From positions 6,014,001 through 6,078,000 of the forward strand of contig BJHW01000001.1 in assembly GCA_005405945.1 (NCBI GenBank): a stretch of DNA of 64,000 bases. The letters run 5' to 3'. This document shows, piece by piece, positions 25,738-35,093 of this stretch. Within the stretch, counting starts at the first letter, position 1; each line of letters starts with the position of its first letter. Under the pieces are notes generated by a model. It made no database searches, was not told where the DNA came from, and saw only the letters and a list, made by a program, of their open reading frames with translations. Both the position numbers and the translations under genes were made by a program. The stretch comes from Streptomyces violaceusniger. GTDB lineage: Bacteria > Actinomycetota > Actinomycetes > Streptomycetales > Streptomycetaceae.

Positions 25738-26190
25738 ATGGCGAAGGATCGTGGGGACCACAACGAGCAGGCCTGCAAGCAGGTCGACGGCGAGATGACA
25801 CGGTTCTTCGAGCTGTTCGGCAAGCGATGGACGGGGCTGATCGTGGCCGTGCTGACGGAGCAGGGGGCGTACTTCGCCGACCTGCGGCGGGCCATTCCGG
25901 GGATCAGTGAGCGGATGCTGTCGGACCGGCTCACCGAGCTCTCCACGGCGGGCCTGGTGGTGCGGGAGGTCGATGCCGGGCCGCCGCTGCGGGTGGCCTA
26001 CCGGCTGACGGACGCGGGGAAGGCGCTGGAGCCCGCGCTGAAGGAGCTGTCGCGGTGGGCGGAGAGCCATCTTCCCTCGGGGGCGAGGACTGCCCGAAGC
26101 AGTTCCGGGGCTGAGCCGGATCACTTTCTGATCTGGGGGGCGGCCTCTTGGATCCTGGACTCGCCCTGTGATCTGGGGTTGGCCTTCTGA
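25738..26190 (+). CDS. HxlR family winged-helix regulator
   Basis: A 150-residue protein whose residues 20-115 form the HxlR winged helix: FELFGKRWTGLIVAVL, then FADLRRAIPGISERMLSDRL as recognition helix and GLVVREV wing. HxlR proteins sense electrophiles, usually through a Cys; here Cys13 (EQACKQV) is the only N-terminal candidate. Residues after about 118 do not look like the family and run across a triplicated TGATCTGGGG at 26128-26197, so the C-terminus may be a tail extended by repeats or by an unseen frame break. It probably represses the divergent azoreductase and itself. Confidence 0.85.
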   Translation: MAKDRGDHNEQACKQVDGEMTRFFELFGKRWTGLIVAVLTEQGAYFADLRRAIPGISERMLSDRLTELSTAGLVVREVDAGPPLRVAYRLTDAGKALEPALKELSRWAESHLPSGARTARSSSGAEPDHFLIWGAASWILDSPCDLGLAF

Positions 26191-26309
26191 TCTGGGGCTT
26201 CGCCATGATCGTCAAGGTTTTCCACAGGCTCTGACGGGGTGGGGCGACAGGGGGTACGGTCGGCGCAGTCGACTCAGTCGATGTCGTGTGCGAGAAGGGC
26301 GGGGGCGCG

Positions 26310-27842
26310 ATGACGGACGACCGGAGCGTTGAGGGCGACGGAAGCCTTGACGGCGACGGAAGCGGCGAGGGCGGCCGGGGCGGCGGAAGCGGCGCGCGGG
26401 GGCCGGGCGGCGGGGATGGCGCGGGCGGGGCCCGGCGGCTGCCGCCGGTTCCGGGCTTCGCCATGTGGCGGGGTGAGGGGCCCTCTCCCCGGCAGCGGGG
26501 CAAGGCGCTGCGCAAGAGCGTGCCGCGCTCGGCGCATGCCGAGCCGCCGGGGAACGCCGAGCGGCCGGATCCGGTGGCGGCGGTCGAGCGGTCCAACGCC
26601 GGGCGGCTGCCGGAGCTCACCCCGATCCGGGTGGGACGGATGGCCGCGACCCCCTTCTCCTTTCTGCGCGGGGCCGCCGGGCTGATGGCGCACGACCTCA
26701 CGACCACGCCGGTGACCGGTATCGGGGCCCAGCTGTGTGGCGATGCCCACGCCGCCAACTTCGGGATCTACGGGGATGCGCGTGGTGGCCTGATCATCGA
26801 TCTCAACGACTTCGACGAGACCGTCCACGGTCCGTGGGAGTGGGATGTGAAGCGGCTCGCGGTCTCGCTGGTGCTGGCCGGTCGGGAGGCGGGCGCCGAC
26901 GAGGACACCTGCCGGGCGGCCGCCCAGGACGCGGTGGGCGCCTATCGGCGCACGGTGCGGCTGCTGGCCAAGCTCCCGGCGACGGAGGCGTGGAACGCGA
27001 TCGCGGACGAGGAACTGGTCTCCCACACGGACGCCAAGGACCTCGTGGGCACGCTGGAGCGGATCTCCGAGAAGGCCCGGCGGAACACCAGCGCGCGGTA
27101 CGCCGCCCGGTCCACCGAGCCCGTGCCGGGCGAGGAGGGTTCCTCCGGCCGGCCGGCGGCCCGGCGCTTCGTGGACGCGCCGCCGGTGCTGCGCAGGGTG
27201 CCGGACGAGGAGGCGGCGGCGGTGGCCTCGTCGCTCGCCGGGTATCTGGGCACGCTGCCGGAGGACCGGCTGCCGCTGCTCGCGCGGTACGAGGTGCACG
27301 ATGTGGCGTTCCGGGTGGTCGGCACGGGCAGCGTGGGCACCCGCTCCTATGTGGTGCTGCTGCTCGACCACCGGGGCGAGCCGCTGGTGCTCCAGGTGAA
27401 GGAGGCGCGCCCCTCCGCGCTGCTGCCGCATGTGGCGAAGGCCGGCTTCGAGGTGCCGGATGTCACACACGAGGGGCGGCGGGTGGTGCTCGGCCAGAAG
27501 CGGATGCAGGTGGTCAGCGACATCCTGCTGGGGTGGACCACGGTGCGGGGGCGGCACTACCAGGTGCGGCAGTTCCGCAACCGCAAGGGAAGTGTGGACC
27601 CGGCCGCCCTGGCCGCGGACCAGATGGACGACTACGGACGGATGACCGGGGCCCTGCTGGCCCGGGCGCACTCCCACAGCGCGGACCCCCGGATGCTGGC
27701 CGGTTACTGCGGCAAGGGGGAGGAGCTGGACGAGGCGGTGGCCGCCTTCGCGGTGGCGTACGCGGATCGCACGGAAGCGGATCACTCCGCGCTGGTCATG
27801 GCGGTGCGCAATGGACGGATAGCGGCCGAGATGGGAGTGTGA
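26310..27842 (+). CDS. DUF2252 family protein
   Basis: A 510-residue protein of the DUF2252 family, which is distantly kinase-like. It has a Gly-rich N-terminus of about 45 residues, then RMAATPFSFLRGAAGLMAHD, GDAHAANFGIYGD (about residue 145) and LIIDLNDFDETVHGPWEWD. GDxHxxNFG and NDFDE resemble the catalytic and metal motifs of aminoglycoside-type phosphotransferases. The substrate is unknown. I prefer the ATG at 26310 over an in-frame GTG at 26286, but neither has a strong ribosome site. A TTTTCCACA DnaA-like box lies at 26218. Confidence 0.87.
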   Translation: MTDDRSVEGDGSLDGDGSGEGGRGGGSGARGPGGGDGAGGARRLPPVPGFAMWRGEGPSPRQRGKALRKSVPRSAHAEPPGNAERPDPVAAVERSNAGRLPELTPIRVGRMAATPFSFLRGAAGLMAHDLTTTPVTGIGAQLCGDAHAANFGIYGDARGGLIIDLNDFDETVHGPWEWDVKRLAVSLVLAGREAGADEDTCRAAAQDAVGAYRRTVRLLAKLPATEAWNAIADEELVSHTDAKDLVGTLERISEKARRNTSARYAARSTEPVPGEEGSSGRPAARRFVDAPPVLRRVPDEEAAAVASSLAGYLGTLPEDRLPLLARYEVHDVAFRVVGTGSVGTRSYVVLLLDHRGEPLVLQVKEARPSALLPHVAKAGFEVPDVTHEGRRVVLGQKRMQVVSDILLGWTTVRGRHYQVRQFRNRKGSVDPAALAADQMDDYGRMTGALLARAHSHSADPRMLAGYCGKGEELDEAVAAFAVAYADRTEADHSALVMAVRNGRIAAEMGV

Positions 27843-27900
27843 GGCGCGGGCGGGGGGTGTGACCTCCATCGCCGATCACCGCCGGACGTAGTCTGAGCGG

Positions 27901-28764
27901 GTGACGAATCCGGAAGCGCAGCAGCAGGCACAGCAGTCGGTGTCGGACGCGGAGCCCCAGGCGGAGTCGCACGACCGGTCGCGGGAGGAGGCTCAGGCCG
28001 CCGAGCGGCTGGAGCGGGCGGTGCGCGCGGCCGAGCAGGCGCTGATCGAGTTCGAGATAGCGGTGGAGACCTTCCGGGTGGAGGTGGAGAACTTCTCCCG
28101 GCTGCACCACCAGCGGCTCGGACCCATGTACTCGCGCCTGGACGAGCTGGACGCGCTGATCGCCGAGGCACTCGCGGCCCGCACCGGCGACCCGGAGGAC
28201 ATCCGCAAGGCTCGTGAGGCGCGGGGGCTGGTGCAGCCGATGCCGGGCGTGGAGGAGCTGTTCCACGGCTGGATCGACTCGGAGGGGCTCTCGCCGGAGG
28301 CCGCCGCGATGCTCACCGAGCGGCCCGTGCAGCCGCCGCCGCGGGTGCGGCCGAGCGAGGAGGCCCGCCGGATCTACCGGGAGCTGGCCCGTAAGGCCCA
28401 TCCGGATCTGGCCGAGGAGGAGGCCGAGCGGGAGCGGCGCGGTGCCTTCATCGTGCGGGTCAACGCGGCGTACGCGGCCGGGGACGAGGAGGCGCTGCGG
28501 GCGCTGGCCGAGGAGTGGGAGGCCGGTCCGCCGCCGCCGGAGCGGCGGGCGAGCCGCAGCGAGGAGCTGTACGCCCGGCTGGAGTGGCTGGCCGAGCGCA
28601 AGGAGATGCTGGCCGCGGTCGCCGCGGAGCTGGAGTCGAGCGCGATCGGCGCGATGATCAAGATGGCGCCCGAGGACCCCGATGGGCTGCTGGACGAGAT
28701 CGCCGAGCAGCTGCTGGCCCAGGCCGCGGAGAAGGAGGCCCGGCTCGCGGAGCTGGTGCGGTAG
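27901..28764 (+). CDS. J-domain-like coiled-coil protein
   Basis: A 287-residue acidic, mostly helical protein. Residues 30-85 are a coiled coil. Near residues 158-195 lies a J-domain-like segment, RIYRELARKAHPDLAEEEAE, with the HPD triad (His about 167) needed to stimulate DnaK ATPase, followed by FIVRVNAAYAAGDEEALRAL. The usual Gly/Phe and zinc regions of DnaJ are absent, so it would be a class C co-chaperone if functional. GTG start; it follows the DUF2252 gene on the same strand, 58 bases on. Function inferred from the motif only. Confidence 0.8.
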   Translation: MTNPEAQQQAQQSVSDAEPQAESHDRSREEAQAAERLERAVRAAEQALIEFEIAVETFRVEVENFSRLHHQRLGPMYSRLDELDALIAEALAARTGDPEDIRKAREARGLVQPMPGVEELFHGWIDSEGLSPEAAAMLTERPVQPPPRVRPSEEARRIYRELARKAHPDLAEEEAERERRGAFIVRVNAAYAAGDEEALRALAEEWEAGPPPPERRASRSEELYARLEWLAERKEMLAAVAAELESSAIGAMIKMAPEDPDGLLDEIAEQLLAQAAEKEARLAELVR

Positions 28765-28807
28765 TAGGTTTGCCGCGGTTGCCGATGTCGTGTGAGAGGT
28801 GTGTCTG

Positions 28808-29161
28808 ATGCATTTTGCCCAGCTTCCCCAGGTGGAGGCGGCGGCGGTACCGGCCGATGGCCTTCTGCTGGACGTCCGGGAGGACGACGAGTGGGCGGCC
28901 GGGCATGTCGAGGGCGCGCTGCACATCCCGATGGGCCAGGTCGTGGCGCGGTTCGACGAGCTGACCGCGGCGGCCGGCGAGGGGCGCCGGGTGCATGTGA
29001 TGTGCCGGGTCGGCGGCCGCTCCGCACAGGTGACGCAGTATCTGGTCGCGCAGGGGCTGGACGCGGTGAATGTGGACGGCGGGATGCTCGCCTGGGACGC
29101 GGCGGGCCGGCCGATGGTGAGCGGCCCCGACGGCACCGCCGAAGGGGCCTTTGTGCTCTAG
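28808..29161 (+). CDS. Single-domain rhodanese-like protein
   Basis: A 117-residue rhodanese domain with LLLDVREDDEWAAGHVEGAL, HIPMG and the active-site loop MCRVGGRSAQ, in which Cys would carry the persulfide. It has no signal peptide, so it is a cytoplasmic sulfur-carrier or sulfurtransferase. The ATG at 28808 is chosen over a GTG at 28799 because GAGAGGTGTG (28793-28802) serves as its ribosome site. It lies 43 bases after the J-domain-like gene; the shared function is not evident. Confidence 0.9.
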   Translation: MHFAQLPQVEAAAVPADGLLLDVREDDEWAAGHVEGALHIPMGQVVARFDELTAAAGEGRRVHVMCRVGGRSAQVTQYLVAQGLDAVNVDGGMLAWDAAGRPMVSGPDGTAEGAFVL

Positions 29162-29240
29162 AAGTTTCCCTACTGATCTTCACCGCTGACCTTGCCCACT
29201 GAGCGGCGGGGCGCGCTGATCAGGCGCGGGGGCGCGCTGA

Positions 29241-30389
29241 TCAGCCGAGGGGGTGGGCGGCGAGGAGTTCGCCCAGCGCCTCCTCATGAGCGGCGGCGGA
29301 CCCCAGCGAGAGCTCCAGCTGCTTGCCCCAGGCGTGGTAGCGGTGCAGCGGGTAGTCGGTGACCGCGCCGAAGCCGCCGTGCAGATGCTGGGCGGTCTGG
29401 ACGACGCGGCGCACGCCCTCGGCAGCCCAGATCTTGGCGACGGCGACATCTCCCGCGATGGGCAGCGCCCCGCTCACCGTGGGCCGCTCCTCGTCCAGGG
29501 ACAGCCGCCAGGCCGCCTGCCACAGCGTGGCCTCCATGGCCCGCAGATCGATATAGCGGTCGGCGGTCTGCACGGCGACCGCCTGGAAGGTGGCGAGCGG
29601 GAAGCCGAACTGCTCGCGCTGGCTCACATACGAGCTGGTGAGGTCCAGCACCGCCGAGCCGAGGCCCAACGCGAGGGCGCAGGTGCCGGTGGTGAGGAGA
29701 TCGCGCAGCCATTCCCAGGCGCCGTCCGCGGTCAGCACCTCGCGGTCGGCGAGCCGCACTCCGTCCAGCCGGACCTCGGCCTGCCGCTCACCGCTGGTGG
29801 AGATCTGCTCCTCGAGGGCGACGCCCTCATGGTCGCGGGGGACCAGGGCGAGGACCGTACCGCCCTCACCGGTGTGGGCCGGGATCAGTACGCGATCGGC
29901 GCCATGGGCCCAGGGGACGGCGGTCTGGACGCCGTCCAGCACCCAGCCCTCGCCGTTCCGTCGTGCCTGGACGGCCAGTTCGGCCGGGCCATGGCCGGTG
30001 CGGCCGCTGGAGGCCGCAGTGAGGACCAGTTCACCGCGGGCGGCCCGGGGCAGTACGTCGGCGCACAGCTCCTCCCCGCCGTAGCGCTGCACGGCCAGTG
30101 CGGCGGCGCTGGACTCCAGCAGTGGCACCCGGGCCAGCACCCGGCCGCATTCCCGCAGCACCAGGCAGAGGGCGAGCGGGTCCAGGCCCGAGCCGCCGTA
30201 CCGGGGGTCGAGGGCCAGGCCCAGCAGATCGCCCTCGGCGAGCTTCCGCCACAGCGCGCGGTCGAAGTCGTCGGCGACGGCGCCCGCGGTCAGCGCGGGG
30301 CTGGGCACGCTGTCCGGTGTGACGGAGGAGAAGACGGCCTTCGCCGCCTCGACGGCCGCCTGCTGCTCCTCGGTGAAGGTGAAGTCCAC
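29241..30389 (-). CDS. Acyl-CoA dehydrogenase family protein
   Basis: A 382-residue flavoenzyme of the acyl-CoA dehydrogenase fold (N-terminal helical, middle beta, C-terminal helical domains). It opens MDFTFTEEQQAAVEAAKAVF and has GSGLDPLALCLVLRECGR and the FAD/CoA region SQREQFGFPLATFQAVAVQTAD. It ends in an HGGFGAVTDYPLHRYH block. The usual catalytic Glu position is not obvious, as in heteromeric steroid-type FadE subunits. It is downstream of paaE but has its own operator-rich promoter, so it may serve another acyl-CoA pathway. GTG start, GGGAGG 8 bases upstream. Confidence 0.88.
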   Translation of the reverse strand: MDFTFTEEQQAAVEAAKAVFSSVTPDSVPSPALTAGAVADDFDRALWRKLAEGDLLGLALDPRYGGSGLDPLALCLVLRECGRVLARVPLLESSAAALAVQRYGGEELCADVLPRAARGELVLTAASSGRTGHGPAELAVQARRNGEGWVLDGVQTAVPWAHGADRVLIPAHTGEGGTVLALVPRDHEGVALEEQISTSGERQAEVRLDGVRLADREVLTADGAWEWLRDLLTTGTCALALGLGSAVLDLTSSYVSQREQFGFPLATFQAVAVQTADRYIDLRAMEATLWQAAWRLSLDEERPTVSGALPIAGDVAVAKIWAAEGVRRVVQTAQHLHGGFGAVTDYPLHRYHAWGKQLELSLGSAAAHEEALGELLAAHPLG

Positions 30390-30419
30390 TGTCCGTACCT
30401 CCCGCGCCGCGGCTTTATC

Positions 30420-30449
30420 TGACGGCCCGTCAAGATAGAACAGGTTCTA
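30420..30449 (-). promoter_or_regulatory. Two palindromic operators before the acyl-CoA dehydrogenase gene
   Basis: TGACGG-C-CCGTCA (30420-30432) and TAGAAC-AG-GTTCTA (30436-30449) are perfect palindromes 3 bases apart. The second fits TnnAACnnGTTnnA, the consensus reported for the mycobacterial sterol repressor KstR. Regulator assignment is inference. Confidence 0.6.
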
Positions 30450-30484
30450 CAAGAAGGGAACGCCGGTGCCGCGCCCGGGGCCGG

Positions 30485-31591
30485 TCAGCGGTCGAAGTCC
30501 AGCTCCACCCGCTCGCCCACCGGATGGGACTGACAGGCCAGCACATAGCCCGCCTCCACCTCGTCCGGCTCCAGCGCGAAGTTCCGGTCCATCCGCACCT
30601 CGCCCGAAACCAGGAAGGCCCGGCAGGTGCCGCAAACCCCGCCCTTGCACGCGTACGGCGCGTCGGACCGATTGCGCAGCACGGTCTCCAGCAGTGGCTC
30701 CCCGTCCTGGACCGGCCAGGTGCCCGAGCGGCCGTCCAGGGTCGCCGTGACCGAACTGTGCGAGGCGGCCAGGGCCGGGCCCGGCAGGGGGACGCCTTCG
30801 CCGGGGGCCGCGTCCACATGGAAGATCTCCTGGTGGACCCGGCCGCGGGAGACCCCGAGGCCGCGCAGCGCCCGCTCGGCGGCACGCACCAGACCGTAGG
30901 GCCCGCACAGGAACCAGCCGTCCACCGAGGCGACCGGCAGCAGCGCCGGGAGCAGCCCGGTCAGCCGCTCCTCGTCGAGCCGCCCGGAGACCAGCCCGGC
31001 CTGCTGCTCCTCCCGGGAGAGCGCGCACACCAGCTGGAACCGGTCGGGCCAGCGGTCCTTGAGGTCGGCGACCTCCTCCAGGAACATCGTCGAGGCCGCG
31101 GTGCGGTCGCTGCGGATCAGACAGAAGCGCGCCTCGGGCTGCCGGCTGAGCAGCGTGGCGGCGATGGACAGCACCGGGGTGATACCGCTGCCGCCGACGA
31201 CCGCCGCGAAGTGGCCGGGGCGGGGCTCCAGGACGAAACGGCCGGCCGGGGCCATCACCTCCATGACCTCGCCGACCGCCAGCTCCTTGAGGGCATAGGT
31301 CGAGAACTCACCGCCCTCGACCAGCCGCACCCCGATCCGCAGGAACTCCGGGCCCTCCGCGCCCGGGGCCGGGGTGCAGATCGAGTACGTCCGGCGGATC
31401 TCCGCGCCATCGGCGAACCGGCGCACCGCTATGTGCTGCCCCGCCGCGAAGCGGAACGTCTCCCGCAGCGCGGGCGGCACCAGGAGGGTGACCGCCACCG
31501 CGTCATCGGTGAGCCGGTCGACCGCCGCCACCCGCAGCGGGTGGAACGCGCCATGGCGGGGCGCGACCCGCTTCACCGCCTCCGCAGCCAT
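30485..31591 (-). CDS. paaE: Phenylacetyl-CoA epoxidase reductase subunit PaaE
   Basis: A 368-residue reductase that passes electrons from NADPH through FAD and a 2Fe-2S cluster to the PaaA diiron site. An FAD-binding domain holds RRTYSIC, an NAD-binding domain holds GGSGITPVLSIA and GPYGLV, and the C-terminal ferredoxin domain has CKGGVCGTC and a later Cys in LACQSHP. ATG at 31591 overlaps the paaD stop by one base and has AAGGAG 5 bases upstream; an in-frame GTG at 31594 is an alternative. It is last in paaABCDE. Confidence 0.94.
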   Translation of the reverse strand: MAAEAVKRVAPRHGAFHPLRVAAVDRLTDDAVAVTLLVPPALRETFRFAAGQHIAVRRFADGAEIRRTYSICTPAPGAEGPEFLRIGVRLVEGGEFSTYALKELAVGEVMEVMAPAGRFVLEPRPGHFAAVVGGSGITPVLSIAATLLSRQPEARFCLIRSDRTAASTMFLEEVADLKDRWPDRFQLVCALSREEQQAGLVSGRLDEERLTGLLPALLPVASVDGWFLCGPYGLVRAAERALRGLGVSRGRVHQEIFHVDAAPGEGVPLPGPALAASHSSVTATLDGRSGTWPVQDGEPLLETVLRNRSDAPYACKGGVCGTCRAFLVSGEVRMDRNFALEPDEVEAGYVLACQSHPVGERVELDFDR

Positions 31592-32136
31592 CACAACTCC
31601 TTGAAGTGGTCGAACGGTTCGCCGCAGGCCGCGCAGCGGCGCAGCGCCTTGCAGGCGGTGGAGGAGAAGCGGCTGAGCAACTCGGTCTCGGTCGAGCCGC
31701 AGTGCGGACAGCGCACCGCCAGGGCCACCGGGACCGGGCTGCCCGCCGTCGCGTCGCGCGGCGCGGGCGGCGCTATGCCGGACTCCGCCAGCTTGCGGCG
31801 GCCCTCGGCGCTGATCGCGTCCGTCGTCCAGGGCGGGGAGAGGACCGTGCGCACGGCGACCTCGGGGACGCCGTGGTCATGGAGCACCCGCTCGATATCG
31901 GTGGCCATCGACTCCAGCGCCGGGCAGCCGGTGTAGGTGGGGGTCAGCTCGACCTCGACCCGGCCCGGCCCCAGCAGCCGCAGCCCGCGCATCACCCCCA
32001 GCTCGGCCAGGGACACCATCGGCAGCTCCGGGTCCGGCACGGATCCGGCCAGCCGCAGCAGCTCCTCCTCGAGCGGGGTGAGGGTGGTGCCGGACGCGGG
32101 AGGCGTGGGCGCCGCGGAGGGCCCGGGCGTCACCAT
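31591..32136 (-). CDS. paaD: Phenylacetyl-CoA epoxidase assembly subunit PaaD
   Basis: A 181-residue protein of the PaaD/MIP18 (DUF59) family, needed for maturation of the epoxidase Fe-S or diiron centres. The DUF59 core (SVPDPELPMVSLAELGVMRG, TPTYTGCPALE) is followed by a C-terminal Cys4 zinc-ribbon-like part (CPHC, then CAAC). The ATG at 32136 overlaps the paaC stop, showing coupling. Identification by motifs and by operon order. Confidence 0.93.
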   Translation of the reverse strand: MVTPGPSAAPTPPASGTTLTPLEEELLRLAGSVPDPELPMVSLAELGVMRGLRLLGPGRVEVELTPTYTGCPALESMATDIERVLHDHGVPEVAVRTVLSPPWTTDAISAEGRRKLAESGIAPPAPRDATAGSPVPVALAVRCPHCGSTETELLSRFSSTACKALRRCAACGEPFDHFKEL

Positions 32137-32831
32137 GTCGCTCCCGGGTGGCTGCGGTGCAGATGCTGCATCTCGGCGAGCATCCGGCCGAACGGCTCGG
32201 TGTGGATGCCCTGGCGCCCCGCTCCGGCCGCCCAGCCGCCGCGCCGCGGCCCCTCGGGCACCGCAAGGGTGGCGCGCTCCAGGACCGAGGTGATCCGGGT
32301 CAGCCAGGCGTCGTGCAGGGTGTGCCACTCCACCTCGCACCCCTCGACCGGCTCGAAGAGCTCACCGGTGAACCGCCAGAGCGCGTCCAGCCCCCGCCGC
32401 ATCCGCTCATGGCTCTCGTCCGTGCCGTCGCCGAGCCGCAGGGTCCAGTGCTCGGCGTGGTCGCGGTGGTAGGCCACCTCCTTGACCGCCTTGGCGGCGA
32501 GCGGGGCGAAGGGGCCGGAGCCGTGCGCCAGCCGCTCGTACAGCAGCTCCTGATAGGTGGAGAAGTAGAGCTGACGGGCGATGGTGTGGGCGAAGTCCCC
32601 GTTGGGCTGCTCGACCAGCTGGACGTTGCGGAACGCCCGCTCCTCGCGCAGATACGCCAGCTCGTCCTCGTCGTCGGCGAGGGAGAGCAGCACCCGGGCC
32701 TGGCCGAGCAGGTCGAGGGCGATATTGGCGAGCGCCACCTCCTCCTCCAGCACCGGGGCGCGCCCGGCCCACTCCCCCAGCCGGTGGGAGAGCACCAGCG
32801 CGTCGTCGCCCAGGGCGAGGGCCGCGGTCAT
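32130..32831 (-). CDS. paaC: Phenylacetyl-CoA epoxidase structural subunit PaaC
   Basis: A 233-residue ferritin-like helical protein that pairs with catalytic PaaA but has lost a full diiron site. PaaC features are LGDDALVLSHRLGEW at the start, ALDLLGQARVLL, and EVAYHRDHAEHWTLRLGDGT. It starts in an ATGA overlap with paaB and ends overlapping paaD. All five paa genes are within overlaps or a few bases, so they form one transcript. Confidence 0.95.
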   Translation of the reverse strand: MTAALALGDDALVLSHRLGEWAGRAPVLEEEVALANIALDLLGQARVLLSLADDEDELAYLREERAFRNVQLVEQPNGDFAHTIARQLYFSTYQELLYERLAHGSGPFAPLAAKAVKEVAYHRDHAEHWTLRLGDGTDESHERMRRGLDALWRFTGELFEPVEGCEVEWHTLHDAWLTRITSVLERATLAVPEGPRRGGWAAGAGRQGIHTEPFGRMLAEMQHLHRSHPGATW

Positions 32832-33120
32832 AGATGCCGCACCCCCTCCGGGATGGCGTAGAAGGTGGGGTGGCGGTAGGGCTTGTCGGCGGACGGCTCG
32901 AAGAACGGATCCCGCTCGTCCGGGGAGGAGGCGGTGATCTCGGCGGACGGCACCACCCAGATCGAGACGCCCTCCGAGCGGCGGGTGTACAGATCCCGTG
33001 CGTTCCGCAGAGCCATTTCCGCGTCCGGGGCGTGGAGGGATCCGGCGTGGGTGTGCGACAGTCCCCGCCTGCTGCGGACGAACACCTCCCACAGCGGCCA
33101 CTCGGCGCTCGGGCTGCCGC

Positions 33121-33124
<4 letters not shown>
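32828..33124 (-). CDS. paaB: Phenylacetyl-CoA epoxidase subunit PaaB
   Basis: A 98-residue small subunit with the family pattern WPLWEVFVRSRRGLSHTHAG, LHAPDAEMALRNARDLYTRR and EGVSIWVVPS, ending KPYRHPTFYAIPEGVRHL. PaaB bridges PaaA/PaaC heterodimers. It overlaps both neighbours by 4 bases. Length is normal for the family. Confidence 0.96.
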
Positions 33125-34071
<947 letters not shown>

Positions 34072-34117
34072 GCGAAGCCCCTCCGCCATTCGTCTCCGCC
34101 GACCGGCCAGCCGACCG

Positions 34118-34131
34118 ACCGATCGTTCGGT
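34118..34131. promoter_or_regulatory. TetR-type palindromic operator before paaA
   Basis: ACCGATCGTTCGGT is the exact reverse complement of the site at 39075-39088 and close to that at 41933-41946. It is 46 bases upstream of the paaA start. Probable binding site of the TetR regulator at 40676 (inference). Confidence 0.7.
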
Positions 34132-34166
34132 TCAATGGTGTGCTGAGGAACGTAGGGTGTCAACCC

Positions 34167-34175
34167 TGTGGATAA
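34167..34175 (-). promoter_or_regulatory. Isolated DnaA box upstream of paaA
   Basis: TGTGGATAA, that is TTATCCACA on the minus strand, lies 35 bases beyond the TetR-type operator. Confidence 0.5.
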
Positions 34176-34295
34176 CGCTGAGGACGCTGTGCCGAGTGGT
34201 TCCGCATCGGTACGGTGCCGGGGGCGTGGGGGCCACGGGGGCGCGCGGCCGACCGGCGTGCGCGAAGACCTGGACCATCGGGAGCGGGGCGGGGT

Positions 34296-35093
34296 ATGGC
34301 GGACACGGAGCCGGAACCGGCGGAACGGGAGCCGACGGGACCGGAGCCGCACGATGGGGAGCCGACGGACCTCGAACCGACGGATCCGGAATCGACGGAA
34401 TCGAAACCGAGGGGATCGGAACCGGCGGAATCGGCGCCGGACGGCGACGCGGTGGAACCGCTCAGCACGCTCTCCCTGCCCGCACAGCTGATCATCGCGG
34501 TGGCCATCGCGGTCGCCGCCGTCGCCGCCGCGATCCATCTCTCGGCGGCCTTCCTGAACGTCTCACCGCCCAACACCCTCACCAAGCGGCACGGCGCGGC
34601 GATAGACGACTACGTCTATCCGGAGTTCGAACGGGTCTGGAAGCTCTTCGCCCCCAACCCGCTCCAGCAGAACATCGCCGTCCAGGCCCGCGCCGAGATC
34701 CGCACCTCCGACGGCGGCACCGCGACCACCGGCTGGCGCGACCTCTCGGCCCAGGACGGCGCGGCCATCCACCACAACCCGCTGCCCAGCCACACCCAGC
34801 AGAACGAGCTGCGCCGCGCCTGGGAGTTCTACGTCGGCTCGCATGACGTGCGGGAGCGGCCGCAGGGGATGCGCGGCAACCTCTCCGAGCAGTACATCCG
34901 CCGGATCGTGATGCTCCGCCTCGGCCGCGAGGAGGACGGCGGCACCGTGGAGCGCATACAGGTGCGCTCCGCGACCACTCCGGTGGCCCCGCCGCCCTGG
35001 AGCGACGAGAAGATCGACACCAAGACGGTCTACCGCACGCTGCCGTGGTGGACCGTGACCTCCGATGACCTCCCGGAGGCGAAGCGCCGGTGA
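34296..35093 (+). CDS. DUF5819 family membrane protein
   Basis: A 265-residue protein. About 55 N-terminal residues are acidic Glu/Pro/Thr repeats (EPTD/EPAE-like). One membrane helix follows (LIIAVAIAVAAVAAAIHL), then an extracytoplasmic domain with WKLFAPNPLQQNI and WEFYVGSHDV, the hallmark of DUF5819. It overlaps the HTTM gene by 4 bases; this pair recurs in streptomycetes. Function unknown. The start is taken at ATG 34296 after a GGGAGCGG site; GTG at 34215 is possible. Confidence 0.85.
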   Translation: MADTEPEPAEREPTGPEPHDGEPTDLEPTDPESTESKPRGSEPAESAPDGDAVEPLSTLSLPAQLIIAVAIAVAAVAAAIHLSAAFLNVSPPNTLTKRHGAAIDDYVYPEFERVWKLFAPNPLQQNIAVQARAEIRTSDGGTATTGWRDLSAQDGAAIHHNPLPSHTQQNELRRAWEFYVGSHDVRERPQGMRGNLSEQYIRRIVMLRLGREEDGGTVERIQVRSATTPVAPPPWSDEKIDTKTVYRTLPWWTVTSDDLPEAKRR

